From: a virus
DNA: 64,000 bases
IMG/VR virus record: IMGVR_UViG_3300044957_000861
Span: 1-64,000 of that record
Strand: one strand, 5' to 3'
Below the pieces are notes generated by a model, which did not search any database, had not been told where the DNA came from, and saw only the letters and a list, made by a program, of their open reading frames with translations. The position numbers and the translations under genes are program-made. Position 1 is the first letter of the stretch. The number at the start of each line of letters is the position of its first letter. This document shows, piece after piece, positions 49,002 through 62,695 of this stretch.

Positions 49002-51093
49002 TTATCGGACGTTTCCACTATCATCAAACTCTGTTCCTTCCATCCACTTTTCAATATACGAATATGGTCTTTTGTTTTTAAACTTTGTTCTTATCCATGC
49101 TTTAAGAGCATCTTCTGTCTTGCCTTTTAACTTATAAGCTTTAGCTATCGTGGTAAATTTTACATGAAAAATAAATCCAACAGTTGATCTTGGAGTTCCA
49201 TTGCTATTATTATAGTCTCCCCATGCACTAAAAACATAAGAGTCAATTGGCTTCCCTTTTAACGCTTTTGCTACCTCTGTCTGTCCAGCAGCAACTGTTC
49301 CTAGCATCCAGGCTTGGTTATATGGTATAAATACTCTTTTATCAATTGTTGATCTGGTTGCTTTTTCTATTACTTTTCTACTGAGAGATTCAACGTTAGT
49401 ATCATCGTCAATTGCATATGCTAATTTTAAGCCAAGAACTGTGTCGTCATATATCTGTCCAGTGGCGTTGTATCTAAGGGCAAACATTTTTTTACCATGC
49501 GCTGCTGGAAGAAGATTGCATTGAAAAGCTCCAAAAGAAAAATCTCCACTTCCAGTTTTATTTTCATTTAGCGCACCTGGTCTCCAATTAGATTCTCTTT
49601 GACCAATTCCAACAAATATGGCTGATACCTCATCGCTGAACATTCCTGATGTTGATAACAAGTACATGACCTCGTCTGGACTTAATGCATCATTTGGTTT
49701 ATCCATATAGCTTACCTTAAATTTATCCAATGAAACAGAAGTATCAGACGGATTTGAACCAGTAGAGGATGACCCTGTTAATTGAGCCGCTATTTCTGGA
49801 GTTATAAAAGATCCTGCTCTTTGTGCGGACCAGCTGACATGTATATGATTTCTATGCGAAGAATCTGTTCCAAAGTTTATAAATGGAGCCAAATGAGGAT
49901 ACTTAGTCCTAATTGGGGCATTTGCATTTTCTAGCCCTGATTCTAATATGCCAAACTCTTCAGCTAATTGATCGTGTATTATTATCAAATCTGGATGAAG
50001 TTCTTTTGAAAGCGTTTGGAGATTGGTCAAAAATATATTTAAAGCTTTTCTAAAATTATCCAAACTTGAAACAAGAGCAATCGCATCTGCGGGAGTTGTG
50101 CCAATCTCAAATATGTCAAGACCTCTACCAAATGCATGATCGCTAACGCTGTTATTTTCTGCGGTTAATTGACTAAAATTTGAACCAACTAATCCTCGAC
50201 CAGTTCCAGTTTCAGCTTTCATATAAATCTTATTGGTTAATTGAAGCGTCATTTCAAGTAATGCGGCTCCGACAAAACAATTCTTTAGTCCAGTACCAAG
50301 GAGTTCTTTTGGAACAGAAAGAGCCTCATAAGAACCTGAAACATAGTTGCCGGATTGTTTAATTTCAAAATTTAAAGAACCTAGTGATTGACCTGAAGAA
50401 TTTTCACTAAAATTTATTTGAAATGGATTTATATTTCCTGCATAATTTACTTTGCTATTTATTTCTTTACTTTTAGTAATATATGTTTCTATTTCTTTTT
50501 CTGTTAAAATATCCTGAAGAGCTATTGGTCTTGATCCACCATTTAAAGTTATACCTCCCTGGGAAGGGTAGTATCCCTTTTGACTGTGAGGCAACAGCCC
50601 ACCGAGTTTCGGAATCAACATAACCATTAGAACCTGTATCTGAATTAGTGGTGCTGTTTATTACGGTATCGTTAAGAGCTTTGAGCGCAACATCAAATCC
50701 ATTTGGCGCATAACCAGAATTAAGAACTGAATTTTTTGTTATCTCAGCTCTTGCCGCTGCACCTGTAAGAACATTTTTTCCAGATGGATCATTTGGATCT
50801 AAAATTTTAACATTATCATCTATGTCTGCCTGAGCTGCTATTATACCGTGCATTGCAGATTGGGTTGTTTGTGCATATGCATTTACTGCGTATGCTGGAT
50901 TTCTATATAGACCATCACCTTGCAGCAGTTTAATTGGATCAGCACTTCTTAATACCCTGTCTTGATAGGGTTGTTGTGATAAGCTTGTATGCTTAATAAT
51001 CACTTCATTATTTGGATAATACGCCTCAGCAATTTTATCAGTTATACTTTTAGTGCTATTAAGATCTGTTATGTCTATTGGGTAATCTGACAT
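49002..51093 (-). CDS. tail-tip peptidoglycan hydrolase (M15-like plus lysozyme-like), +1 frameshifted at CGG
   Basis: 696 aa after joining. The first 163 codons (MSDYPIDITDLNSTKSITDK...) end at CGG (50602-50604); the +1 frame gives SETGGLLPHSQKGYYPSQGG. Near residue 325 SDHAFGRGLDIFEIG and then SHRNHIHVSW match the M15-type zinc site (SxHxxGxxxD and HxH). Near residues 490-510 VGIGQRESNWRPGALNE and SFGAFQC form a lysozyme/SLT-like catalytic part. It would open the wall during injection. In the zero frame it ends after 206 aa before both catalytic domains. Confidence 0.85.
50601..50604 (-). other. CGGT +1 recoding site in tail hydrolase
   Basis: GAA-ACT-CGG-TGG in the zero frame runs 43 more codons to a stop. 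GAA-ACT-(C)-GGT-GGG-CTG gives E-T-G-G-L and the hydrolase domains. Confidence 0.85.
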
Positions 51094-51116
51094 TTTTCCT
51101 CTATCTATTTCCTATT

Positions 51117-54100
51117 TTAGTATTTTGCAGGATTCATTGGACTATTAATACCAGTTCTTTGCCAATACAAAGGCCTCGTTTCATCCGATGCTCTTACTTC
51201 TTTTGGTATGGGGATAGCTTTGCTTGGATCAATCAATGCTGATCCCTTAATGAGGTTTAAGGTTTCTGTGTAAACCCTTGCCAAACCATTAACCACCAAC
51301 TCCCAGTTTAGAGTAACTGGACTACCATCAGGATAGTACTCGTCCCAACCCACATATGGCCATTCTGAAGCCGTAGAATATACGTCTTGAAGAATTAATA
51401 TACCAACAAGCGCATCAAATGCCGTACGTTCAGCCAGGGTTAATCCATTAAGTGGGTCATCTGGTCCAGTCGTCTTAAAATAAATAAGATTTTTATTATT
51501 TGCCTGCTCAGTATAAATTGCTTCATATATCTGATCAAACCTTGTTTCAATAACACTGTTGAATGATATTAATTCTTTTACTTTATCTCTAACATAGGCA
51601 AGGGAACCCTGTTTGATTGTAGAGGGAGTTATTTTAGTTTGTGAATTTGCAGTTTCTGGAATCTTCAAAAAGATTCCTCTAACTTTATTTATTATTGATT
51701 GTTCTCTTTCCGAATCAGTTCTATAAAATATGGAAGCCATATATCTATCGGTAGAATTTTTTGAGTTTTCAGTTTTTATTGCAACTGCATAATTTTTTGG
51801 ATTATTTTCTATTGACCCTGCTTCAACGTCATCTGCTGTCAATATCTTAGATGGATCACTTGGATTTATTCTAAGCACTATTAGCTTATTCTCAAGTGCT
51901 TTTCTTGTAAAGTCAAGAGACTTTGCTCCTTGTGAATTTGGATTTATCAGAGCAACCTCTCCAGGATATACCGCTAGTTTTTGTAATTCTGCTGCCTGAA
52001 TTCCTTCAAATCTAATTCTGTAATCAGATTTTTGTTTAGAATCTCCATTGGGCGCACCTTTAGGTTTTTTGTCTACACTTATAGCATTTTCTGGATTTAA
52101 CACATCTTGAACGTCAATTGTATCGCCGTCAATGACATGAGTTACTCGAACAATTACTTTAAAGCTTTGATTTAAACCAGTCTTTTCTGGACCAAGACCT
52201 GAGTATTTTAGCAGTTCTGAATGAACTATTGCATTTTCCAAACTTACATATCTAACCAAATCTGATATTTCTTTTTCTCTCCATCCCATACTCTTTAGTA
52301 GATCATCAGATCTTATAAAGGCATGACCGCCTGCTATTTTTGTCTTTGTTCTAATCCCAAGAATTCCTGGCAGTAGTTTTACTGAGTGATGTTTTCCAAC
52401 AACCATGCCCTGGAAGTTGGCGAGTCCTGCATCCATAGCCACGCCATTTTTGTTCAGATACTGTATGTAGCAGCCGTGTTGGTCAAGAACATGATCTCTT
52501 ACCCACTTCCATGCGTTCCATGCACCATCGGTTATAAGTGTTCCAGCAGCTGCTACTGCTGCGCCAGCTAAGGGAGTTCCAAAAATAGTAGCTGCAGCAG
52601 TAGCACCTGCTGTAGCAAGTGGCATTACAATACTTGCAAATATCGCTGCTCCAGCAGAGCCATCTTGCCTTCCTGTACTATTTTTGATAAGTTGTTTTAT
52701 TTGAGCTGAAGTTTCTGGCATTGAATCCGCCAATTGGTTTGCCTGTATATCCTTAAGTAGTGCAGAGTGGCCATGTGTATACTGCATTGCACCAACCATT
52801 TGATCTTTCAACGACGCTGAAAGGTTTTCAATAGATATGTCTCCGTTAACAGTAAGTCTTGTGTTAGTTGACTGATTGGCAAGAAGTAGTCTTGTGTCGT
52901 TTCTTAGATTTTGTGTGCTGAACCACGATGCGGCCCACGATGACATGAACCATCTTGCTGGATCATTTACGGTGACAAAGGCGTTCGGAGTTATGCTAGT
53001 TATAAATCCAGTTTCAGGAGTAAAATGATGTACGACCTGTTCAACTTCAAATATTCCATACATTCTGTTGTAAATATCCGCCAAATATACAAGGTCATAT
53101 GGTCTTATATCTGTGTTTCCGACAACAATTATTTCTCCTCCATATATATCTTTTAGATTCTCTTTTAGGTACGAAAGGGCGACTCTTCTTGCTGTTAGTT
53201 CATCTGGCTCACCTTGAGCGTGTTTTGCTATCCCCCTTGCCGTTTCTAGTGGGTGGAATATGGGGTGTAGTAGTCCAAAAACTCCCTCTCCTTTTGGATT
53301 ATCCCAATACAATCCAGTTTCCACAGTTTTTTCAACCTGTTTTTCAGGTGGAGCTGATTTATCAAGAGAAACAGTTACTGGAAATTTTCCATCAGATACT
53401 GCAGTTATTTGAGTTGCAACTCCGTTTGTATTTTCTTTTATGTTATTAGAAAGAATATGTGTAAATGAACTTAGGTAGTGCATTCTTTGAAATGGCTCCC
53501 TAATCTCCACAACTGGCTCACCATACTCTCTAGTGAAAGGATTATCTACCGCTCTCAGCAAAGTGCCAGGTCTACCAAGGGAATAATATATTGAATCATT
53601 ATATGCTTTATTTAATATATTTGCTTGTTTTGTAAAGTTTTCCAACTCTTTTAGACCATAGCCCATTTGAGCCATTGATAACCTAAACATATTTAATAAG
53701 TTACCTAAAGCTGCATCAAATGCCGAAAGTATTGGTCCTATATTTTTATCCCAAAAATTATCAACGTCCTCCATTATTCCCGTAACCCAGTTGCCAGCGT
53801 TGTTGCCAGCTTTTGCGTTTTCTTTCAAAAGCTTTATAAAAGCGTTGCTGTCAGTTGCATATTCTCTTTCATAGTTAATAAACTCTGCAAATATTTTGTC
53901 TACTGGTCTAAAACTCCATTGGTCATTTTCGTTACCAAAAACATCAAATGCTGCCAACGTAAGACCAGTAAGTGGGCTAATTGTTGTTATTGCGGCATTG
54001 GCTATTAGACCAACTCCAGTTGCACTGTATCTCTTTTTGTCTGGTCTTAAAACCAACCATGCTCTTGCATATGGGTCAGACCATAACTTCTGTCTAAAAA

Positions 54101-57100
54101 TGCCCACAAGCAGTAAATACAACTGCTTTGGAGTTTTTATCTCTTTGAGAAGTTTAAGTGCTTGTTCTTCTGATTTTGTTTTTGTTGCATCAACGTCTTG
54201 TTCATCGGCAGTATCTGCATACTGATATATTTCAAAATGGTTCTTAACCATATCTTTTATTCCGTCTATTTTCTTTTGAAGAGTAAAATTATATAAATCG
54301 ATTAATCCTTGATCTTTGTTTATAATCGGCTTATTTTCTTCATTAAGTGACTCTACACCACCGTCAACATATTCATTCATCGCCACATCTAGTGCGGAAG
54401 TAACTGAAGCGGCTTGATTAATTGATGTTATCCAGTCAGCTCCAAGCAGTGTGTTGAATTCTGATCCACTTTTATCTGCATTAAAATCTTCAAATACAAT
54501 TTCTTCTTTTCCAGTAATCAATTTAAATATCGGATCTTGTGATTCTTCATTGCTATCAGGGTCTAATCCATATGTTTTTTGGAATATATTTTTTACCGAT
54601 TCATAGTTATGATATCCAAATCTAAATTGGTCCCATATTTGCTGAGCCTCTACTATTTTTCTTCCGTCGCCAGCTATTACTTTAACTGTATTGTCAAATT
54701 TTTCGTCATAAAATCCTGCGGCCACTACAGAAACATTATCTAGTGGATCATAAACAGAGGCAAATTCTTCTCTAGTTTCATTTTTTTTGTCCTCTTCAAG
54801 TTTTTTGAACAAGAAATCTTGAGAAAGTTCTCCTATTACATCCGGTTTTTGAATATACTCAAAATAGTTAGCCCAGTTTCCACCCCTACTCCATTCTTTT
54901 TGCCAGTCGCTCAGTTGTTTTTCAGCGACAATGTCTGTGGCATAAGTGTAAGAAGTTCCTGGATATATACCAAGTTGCTTGGAGTTTATTATTCTTTCGG
55001 CGTTATCTGCCGTTACGCCATATGCCAAAAACTCTGGTCTTGTTTGTACTGCTGGCAGCAATTCGGGTAGATTTCCTTCTACTGGCTTGTATGCGCCAAA
55101 ACCAATAAGAAATGTATCATCGGCGGATTTAGCGTTGCCTGTTAATTCAAACCTGTTTGCGGGCACGTAATTGCTTGTCACTACACCAACTGGAATGCTA
55201 TCTGGAACAAAAGTAAACATACATTCCTTAAGTGAACTTTCGACCATTCCAATTTTTTCCCACTGAGCAGACTCAGAAACCATTCCGTCTACAACTCCAA
55301 TATTTTCCATCGGAGAAACTATTCTTCCCTTATCATCGATTAACAAATGTAAGTAATATGCTGCATCTGGGGAAACAATTGCCGATATACCATTTGAATC
55401 ATTTGCGTCTTGCTGTCCCCAAAGGAAATAGGCTGGAGTGCAGACAACAGCTACTCGTTTTTCTGGATTGTAAACAAGAACTTTTCTATTTTTGTAATCA
55501 TCTGGTGTTCCAGCCAAGTCTTCCTGTTTTATATTGTACATCGCTAAGAATTTTTTAAGAACTTCGTCTTTTATAGACTTGTTAGGGCTTTGTTCTAACT
55601 TCATTTTTTCTCTGGCATCAACGGGATCGTATGGCCATCTCATGGCTATATAGAACTGCTCATCTTCAGCACTCTTTGGCATTCCCCATTCTTGAAAGTT
55701 TAACTGAAAATTATTCCAGTATTCAGACAAAAGACCGTATGCTGGATCTAGATCTTCATAGTATCTTTGAAGATTTTCTGGAAGTTCTATTTGACCAGAT
55801 CCACCAATTGAGCCAGGAACTTTAACCCCTTCAGCTAATGAGGTACTTGAAATTATAGGCAGTGGCATTTGAATTATCATCGTTGCATTTATCTGGCCAA
55901 TCGATCCTTCTGGATCGTATATTCCAGAAGGATCAAAAGCAGCGGTGGCAGTAAGTAGTGGACCAATTCCTAAAAACTTTAATTTAGAAGCAAAGTTGAA
56001 ATTAAAATCAAGAGTTTCTTCTGAACCCTCTGATTTCTTTGATACAAGGGAAGTTGCTTCCTGACCTTCTGCCTTTGATATAAGACCTTTTTCTATTAAC
56101 GAAATTGATGCTATATTATTGATATTTCTATTTATATCTTCGTCGTCGTTTTCCTTAAATATTTTGTCAAAATTCAAAGATGGTAATACGCCAGAAGTTC
56201 TGTTGGTAAAAAATGGATACGAATATCTTATTGGTAATTGTGGTATTTGTTTGTGATTTAATGATTCATCAGAAGATCCTGCTTGCATTGACATTTCGGT
56301 TCCCTTGCCCGTAGAATTAAAAGGCAAGTGAAAACCAACCTGGACTTTGCCCTTGTTGATTGGTAGTCTAGAAATTGGTTTTCCATTTTTGTAGTACGTA
56401 TTTCTTGTGACATCTTTTAGGTCAATAATTTTACCTTTTAGCGCTTTTCCTGGACTGAAAACTCCAGTCATTGATATCATGTCTTTAGCAATTAAAGCTA
56501 AAGATTCAGACAATATACCTTCCTTGTTTTGAAGTGATGCTATTGCATCTGATGAAGGGGCTAATTCTTTATTAAGAGAATATAGAAGACGAGATAGTTC
56601 GTCATCTGGTTGAGTGTATCCAGGAACTGATACGTTGTTGTTTTTTGCTACTTCATCACTTGGAAAACCAGTTGATATCGGCATGACGCCTGAAGTGTAA
56701 AGCCAGTGTGGTTTTCCGTAAAAAATAGTTGATCTTTCTTCAAATGGTCTTACTGCAACTATATAGTTCGGAAGCAATCTTGCGCACATCTGAAACATGT
56801 CCCAAACACTTCTCATGTATGTTTGCGCCCTGAATGAAACCTCGTCATATATGTCGTCGTCAAGATCAGAAACAAGACCAAGCGTTTTCATGATGTTTGC
56901 ACCACCACGACCACTCATTGTTTTAATCAATCCTGCGCCAAGACCCACCGTCAAAATATTTGGTGCTAATGCTATTCCAACAGCTGCAGCCCCAGCGCCC
57001 AAGATCTGAGATGTTCCAATGGCTTTGCTTGAATCAATAAGCTTATTGTCAGAGGTAGCTTTATCTAGGGCGCTTGCTGCGTCCGTTTGTCCAATTTTTG

Positions 57101-60100
57101 AAGACTGATCTATTAACCCAGACCAAGATTGATTAGAAAGCCTATCTAAATATCCAAACTTTTTATTGTCTATTTCAGAAATATCTATGGTTGCCATTGT
57201 TGCCCAACCATCGTCAAGATCACCGCCCAAAAACTGTGCTACTCCAACTCCATTGCCTGGATATATGTTTCTCTTAAATATTTCTAAATCTCTTTGTGTA
57301 GAAAAGTTCGCCCACATTGTTTGCATTGCGCCAACCAACGGAGTTCTGACAGAACCACCAAAACTTTGAAGTCCAGGATCTGATCCAGAGTTGAAATAGT
57401 CGCGTTCTGCGTTGTTTACGACTCCCCCCACTGAGTTTATGGTTCCCTCTACTGCCAACTGTGCTCCACCAGTAACCAAATTTGCAGTTGCATTCCAACC
57501 AAGCCCAACGGTTCCTCTTATCGGATTTTTGCCAACTGCGTTAAAAGCGTTTATAACGCTCTGCTTGTACAGAGCGGATTTTGTTTCTTCTTCTGGAGTC
57601 AGGGGAGCATATAGTATTTGACCGAAATGTCTGATACCAAACTTATTTTCCGAAAATACTGCGCCCCTCATTGCGTGAGAAAAAGCCTCTCTTACCCTTG
57701 ATGCACCCATAGACAACAGTCTTATCATTAGATCTCTAGGTTCAGACATCCAAAGGCCAGTGTTTATACCTCCGTCTATCTTGCCACTATCTCCTTTTTT
57801 CTTGGTACTATTTATTATGGGACTAAGTTCTACGGCGTCTGATTGTGCTACTACAGTTATAATTTCTCCATGATCAACTTCTGTAATAACGCCATTAAAA
57901 ATAGTTTGTAGAGAATTTGGATTACTACCATATCCAGCCCTTAAATGCACTCTAACTCCTGGCTTAAGCCTCATATGCTCTATTTCTGTTACATATCTAG
58001 AGTTCATGTGTGATTTTATATTTAAAGATCTCTTTACAAGAGTCTCAACTATTTGTGTCGTACCACTTGAAAGATTTGTTATTGCTTTATCTATGTCTGC
58101 ATTTGAGGTTGTTCCAATGCTAGCTCCATCTGCATTGATTAGTGATGACAGCGTCATTTCTGGCTTTGAAAGCTTTGAATACGTGTTTGATATTCTAAGC
58201 ATCAGAGTATCTGCTAAAATATCTTCCGAAGAAACAAGAGAAAAGTCTATTACAGATTGCAGTCCGTAAAAGTTATCAAATAACTTTACACCAGCAAAGA
58301 AGTTCATATCATCAATAAGCCAAAGCATATAGGTCGGGAATGCCCTGATCATTCTTCCAGATAAATCCCTGTACTGTGTGTCTAGTAGCATTTTTTGCCA
58401 GTGCTTTGCCACACCCTTGTGAGTTCCCCCAGTTGATAGAGCTTGCATTTTATTAGTTTGAGAACCGCCCATTGCGTTCTGATAATCAGTTAAAGAAGAT
58501 GCTCCAGCTACCCCTGTGTGACTCGCCTGCTTATCTCTTTCTGGAACCATGGCATCTGAAATAATTGATACCTTGGAGGTTGGAATGGCTTTTCCATCAG
58601 ATCCAATTCTCAAAAAATCTTGTGCGATGTAAAATCTTCCATCTTCCCTATTTGAGTATCCCATAATATATCCCCCATCTGGAGTTTGATATATTGCTGG
58701 TATTCTCTTTGTGTCATTTGAATCAGCGGCTGGAATGAAATGCATTATTCCAAAATGATCAACATCATCTGGATCAAATGATGGAAGTTCTTTACCATTT
58801 GCTTCATTAATTTTATCTGCGACCAATTTATTGAATTTATCAATTTCCGATTGCGAACCAGAAATAACGTCTCCAATTTTTACCACACCATATCTAGTAT
58901 CAAATTTAACATCCTCAAAGTTATATTCAACTCCACTATCATCCTTAAATGAATCTATCAAATCTTTCCATATAGTCGGATATTTATTGGCTATAAATCT
59001 AGAAGATTGCAATGAATTTTCAAACTCTGGTTCGTTATTTTGATCAAATATTGCTATTCTAAATATTCTCATTGCCTCATCTGCGGAAAGTTTGGCTGCA
59101 TTAATCAGGTAATCTTTTGCTTTTTCTATATCACCGTTTTGTTTGATTAATATTCTTTTTACTTCATATACATATGCTTTTTGTTCAGGATGCAAATTGT
59201 CTTTTTCTTGCTGCCATTCTCCTACGGGCAGCGTATATTGATCTGGATCAATCAAATTATTGACAACATCATCATCAAACATCTCAAAACTTCTGAAGTA
59301 AAAATCAGGATCAAAAGATCCTACCACCTGTTTTGTTTCCTGATTGTATATATTCAATGGAAGATCTGGGTATGTATTGATCATATCCCATTTTTGCTTT
59401 AAGCGCAAGAAAGGATTCTTTTTTGTTCCAAATTCTTTAATCAAGGCTATTTGACCATCAGAATTTATGCTCTCTCTTTTTTGTTGGAAAATATCAAAGT
59501 CTGTCAACATCAGTTGCACGTTATAGACGTGTGGATATCCCTGTACTGTTTGAACTGTATAATTCAACGGCAGCACGTACTTTATTCCGGCCAACGCACA
59601 GATAATATTCTTGATTCCCATGAACCCAATGACACCAGCGGCGTGCTCTAATCTTGCCAAGCCACTCAAGAAATCAAACATTTTTTTAATCTTTTTTAGT
59701 TCTGATTCACCGAAGATAGTCATGTTAATACTAATCATTGAGTCATTTGACCCTATATATTGATATGTTGGTTCCTCCTGCATTTGCAGCTGCATCTTTG
59801 CAAGATTATTGCCCATGCTTAAGCTTACTGAATTCACAATGATTTTTTCTTGATCAAGATCAATTTTCATCATTGGAACTTCCCATTCGCGAATTGTAAA
59901 TGCCGGAAGACCAAGTTTTTGTGCGTCTTTTATGGACTGTACTCCTAAAAGATTTTTTATTGATTCGTCTTTGTAGATTCTTTCGTACAGGTTTGCGTAA
60001 AATGCATCCATAAATTTTTGCTGTTCTTTTTCGTACAAATTTGCAAATTCAGTTGAATTCTCATCTATAGGTTTTTTCTGTTTTCTTAAAATAGCTTTAA

Positions 60101-62226
60101 CATTTTCTCTTATCGTATAATCCAATAATCCCTTTATGCTTTGAGAAGAAATGTACAATGACCATTTATCTTTCTTAAGACTTTCTGTTGCTTCGGGAGT
60201 GGCAAGTGCTGGAACCTGCAACTCAGACGGTGACTTTCTATTCTTTATATAATCTATTGAATCATTATTCAATTTAGATCTATTTTTTGATATGTAATCT
60301 GCTGCAAGAGAATCATAAACAGCCGTGTATACATCTTTGGCGTTAGCTCCAGCCATTGCTATGTCAACTATTTTTGCCGCATTTTCTTTGTTTAAGTAAG
60401 ATGAATTAAGATCAAGAGAATTGATTACAACTGTATCAAGATTTTTATAAATACCCATATCGGTAACATTAATTCCAAATTCAAACAAAAGTTTGTCCCA
60501 AAAAGACCTGCTGTTTGAAGCTATAGAAGCTTCCTCTGGACTTCTAAACATTGCAGTATCTGGACTAAATATCTTTGATTGCACTTCTGCGGGAATATAT
60601 AGTGATATACCGTTTCCGTTTATCCAATCAGCGTAAACGTTTGTTGTTAAAACATCATTATTGTAAGGCTGAGTATCTTTTGCCATTGATCCGTATGGAC
60701 TTATTTCATATTGATCATATGCACCATCTAGTGACATCTCGGAAATGGTATTTGTTTTTCCAGAATTTTGTAAGGCTAGAGGCTCTGCAGCAGATTTTAA
60801 AAGAAAGTCAGCGTTTACAGTATTTGCCAAAGATCCTGCTGCCCTACCCATATAATGCCTGAATTTACTCCAGTTGACTGACTGATTAAAATCCTTAATC
60901 ATTGGCAAAAATGGCTTATGATTGAACTGTAGTAACTCCAAATCCACTTCAAGCGTAAACGGATAGTTCGGCACTGTAGATATTGTCATGGACGACAGAG
61001 CCACACCAGTTATGTCAAAAACAGAATTAAGATAATGATTTTTTATTGGAAGAATCGGAGCGTATTTGAAAGCTGCAACTAATCCCCTAAGAGAGGAAAG
61101 AAATTTGTCCACTTTTTCTTCATGTTTTGGATCTTTAAAATCTATATAAAAATTAGAGTTAAGACTCACCCTCGTTGCGTCGTCTATTGATATTCCCCAT
61201 ATTTCTTCATAGTTAGGAAAAAACAACTTTATACCTATACTTGTTTCTTTATATCCAGAATTGAATTTTGGAGAACTTTTCTGCCTAATAGCTCCGGCCA
61301 GTTAAGCTACCAGTTTTAAATCCCGTATTAACACTTATTGAAACTGGTGGCACGTAGAAATTGGCCGCACCTAATCTAAGGTGAAATGTATCTGGAGTTT
61401 TGGGTGGATTTGAAGATCCAAAACTCATTCTTTCAATTTCTTTTTCTATTCTTTGAGCGGTTAAAAAATTTTCTATAGCCCATATTGGTTTAAATATTGC
61501 GTTTCCTTGATCGTCTGTTCCAAAAGCTTTGAACATATTTTTCATAATCTGCTCGTGATTATTAAGCGGATCTTCTTCTGAGTATCCGTAATCAGCAGTT
61601 GCCGCCAAAGCGGTTATGTAGAGTCTATAAAGATTTGGAAAGTATTTATAGACTGTTGCTAAAGCAAATGGATCCTTGTAAAAATAATTTTTTGCTTTAA
61701 TTAACTTTTCCATCCAAAAAGTATCTCTAATTGGATCATTAAATTCTGAAGCTGACTTTCTAAGATTTTGCGTACTTAAAAATCTTTGCCTTGCGAAGGC
61801 TTGAATTCCTCCAGCCATTTGTGCTAGTTCTAACAATCCCGATTGACCAACTTTTTCAAAAATTACTTTTCTATTTCTCTCGTCTTTGATATGGGCCATT
61901 TCTGATTTTCTAAAGCTGGTTAATTTTACAAAAAGATCATCTCCACCATAAAAATCACCTTGAGTAAAATCACCTAGCTGACCCTTGATATCATTATTAA
62001 TGGCTTGATTAAAAGAATTTGTATAACGGTATCCAGCCCAGGCAAAAAGTCCTTCATTGAAAATACCAAGTGAGTCTTCAAATACTCCACCTACTTTTGC
62101 CCAAAAACTTCTATCATTACCCATCTCTCTGAAGAGAGAAGATATTGGAGCTAGGTCAGAGTCTTCGTAAAGCTGCCAGCTTTTTTTGGTTTCCTCGGAT
62201 GGGTAATCGGTTTCTTGATTAGACAT
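51117..62226 (-). CDS. giant baseplate hub protein, 3,702 aa, +1 frameshifted at CGG, with SNase-like domain
   Basis: Starts MSNQETDYPSEETKKSWQLY at 62226. At codon 311 CGG (61294-61296) shifts +1: FYVPPVSISVNTGFKTGSLT continues as GGAIRQKSSPKFNSGYKETS. The FxVPPxxIxV...S.K..SGY...I.I.L.F pattern is typical of phage baseplate assembly proteins, and both halves fit it. Around residues 1,426-1,460 VHLRAGYGSNPNSLQTIFNG is a gp27/LysM-late-control-D-like hub part. Gly/Ala-rich hydrophobic stretches are near 52550-52650 and 56930-57010. From about residue 3,355 VTHVIDGDTIDV, then RIRFEGIQAAEL, GAKSLDFTRKAL and YMASIFY form a staphylococcal-nuclease-like domain. No other in-frame CGG in over 3,600 codons. 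Confidence 0.85.
61293..61296 (-). other. CGGA +1 recoding site in giant hub protein
   Basis: ACT-GGC-CGG-AGC-TAT-TAG stops three codons later in the zero frame; ACT-GGC-(C)-GGA-GCT-ATT gives T-G-G-A-I and links to the 3,369-codon frame, which has no good start of its own. Confidence 0.9.
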
Positions 62227-62684
62227 TATCTACCCAGTAAACTATCTGCTTGTAAGTGCTCTTTTAACATATAAGCTGAACTATTCAAATTAAATTTAGA
62301 ACTTTGATTATTTATTATATCATTTTTTTTAGAATTAAAATTAAGTTTATTAGATATATTTAATTTTTGTTTAAAACCCATTTCTGATTGCTCATAGCGA
62401 GCTTTCTGTATTTTTGGATTATCGTATCCATCTTCGGACATTTGAATTGTTGTAGAAGATCCATCCATAAGACCTTCTTTAGAACCTTTAACTGGATCTG
62501 GTTTAGATTCAGATAAAGAAGACCTAGAAGAATGAACTACTGAACTTTGTTCTGATCCGTTTGATTTTGAACTAGATATTTTTGCAGCCAGCGCATTTGA
62601 AGTCCTAGTCCTTGGTGAAGTATCTATCCTTTTCTTTGCAGCATCAGATAGATTCTTGTTTTGGGCATCTGCACCTAATATCAT
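62226..62684 (-). CDS. hypothetical serine/lysine-rich protein, 152 aa
   Basis: Low-complexity polar protein (SSKSNGSEQSSVVHSSRSSL, LNISNKLNFNSKKN) ending LQADSLLGR. Its last base overlaps the hub start. Likely disordered linker or chaperone of the hub; not recognised. Confidence 0.55.
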   Translation of the reverse strand: MILGADAQNKNLSDAAKKRIDTSPRTRTSNALAAKISSSKSNGSEQSSVVHSSRSSLSESKPDPVKGSKEGLMDGSSTTIQMSEDGYDNPKIQKARYEQSEMGFKQKLNISNKLNFNSKKNDIINNQSSKFNLNSSAYMLKEHLQADSLLGR

Positions 62685-62695
62685 ACTTTATATAC

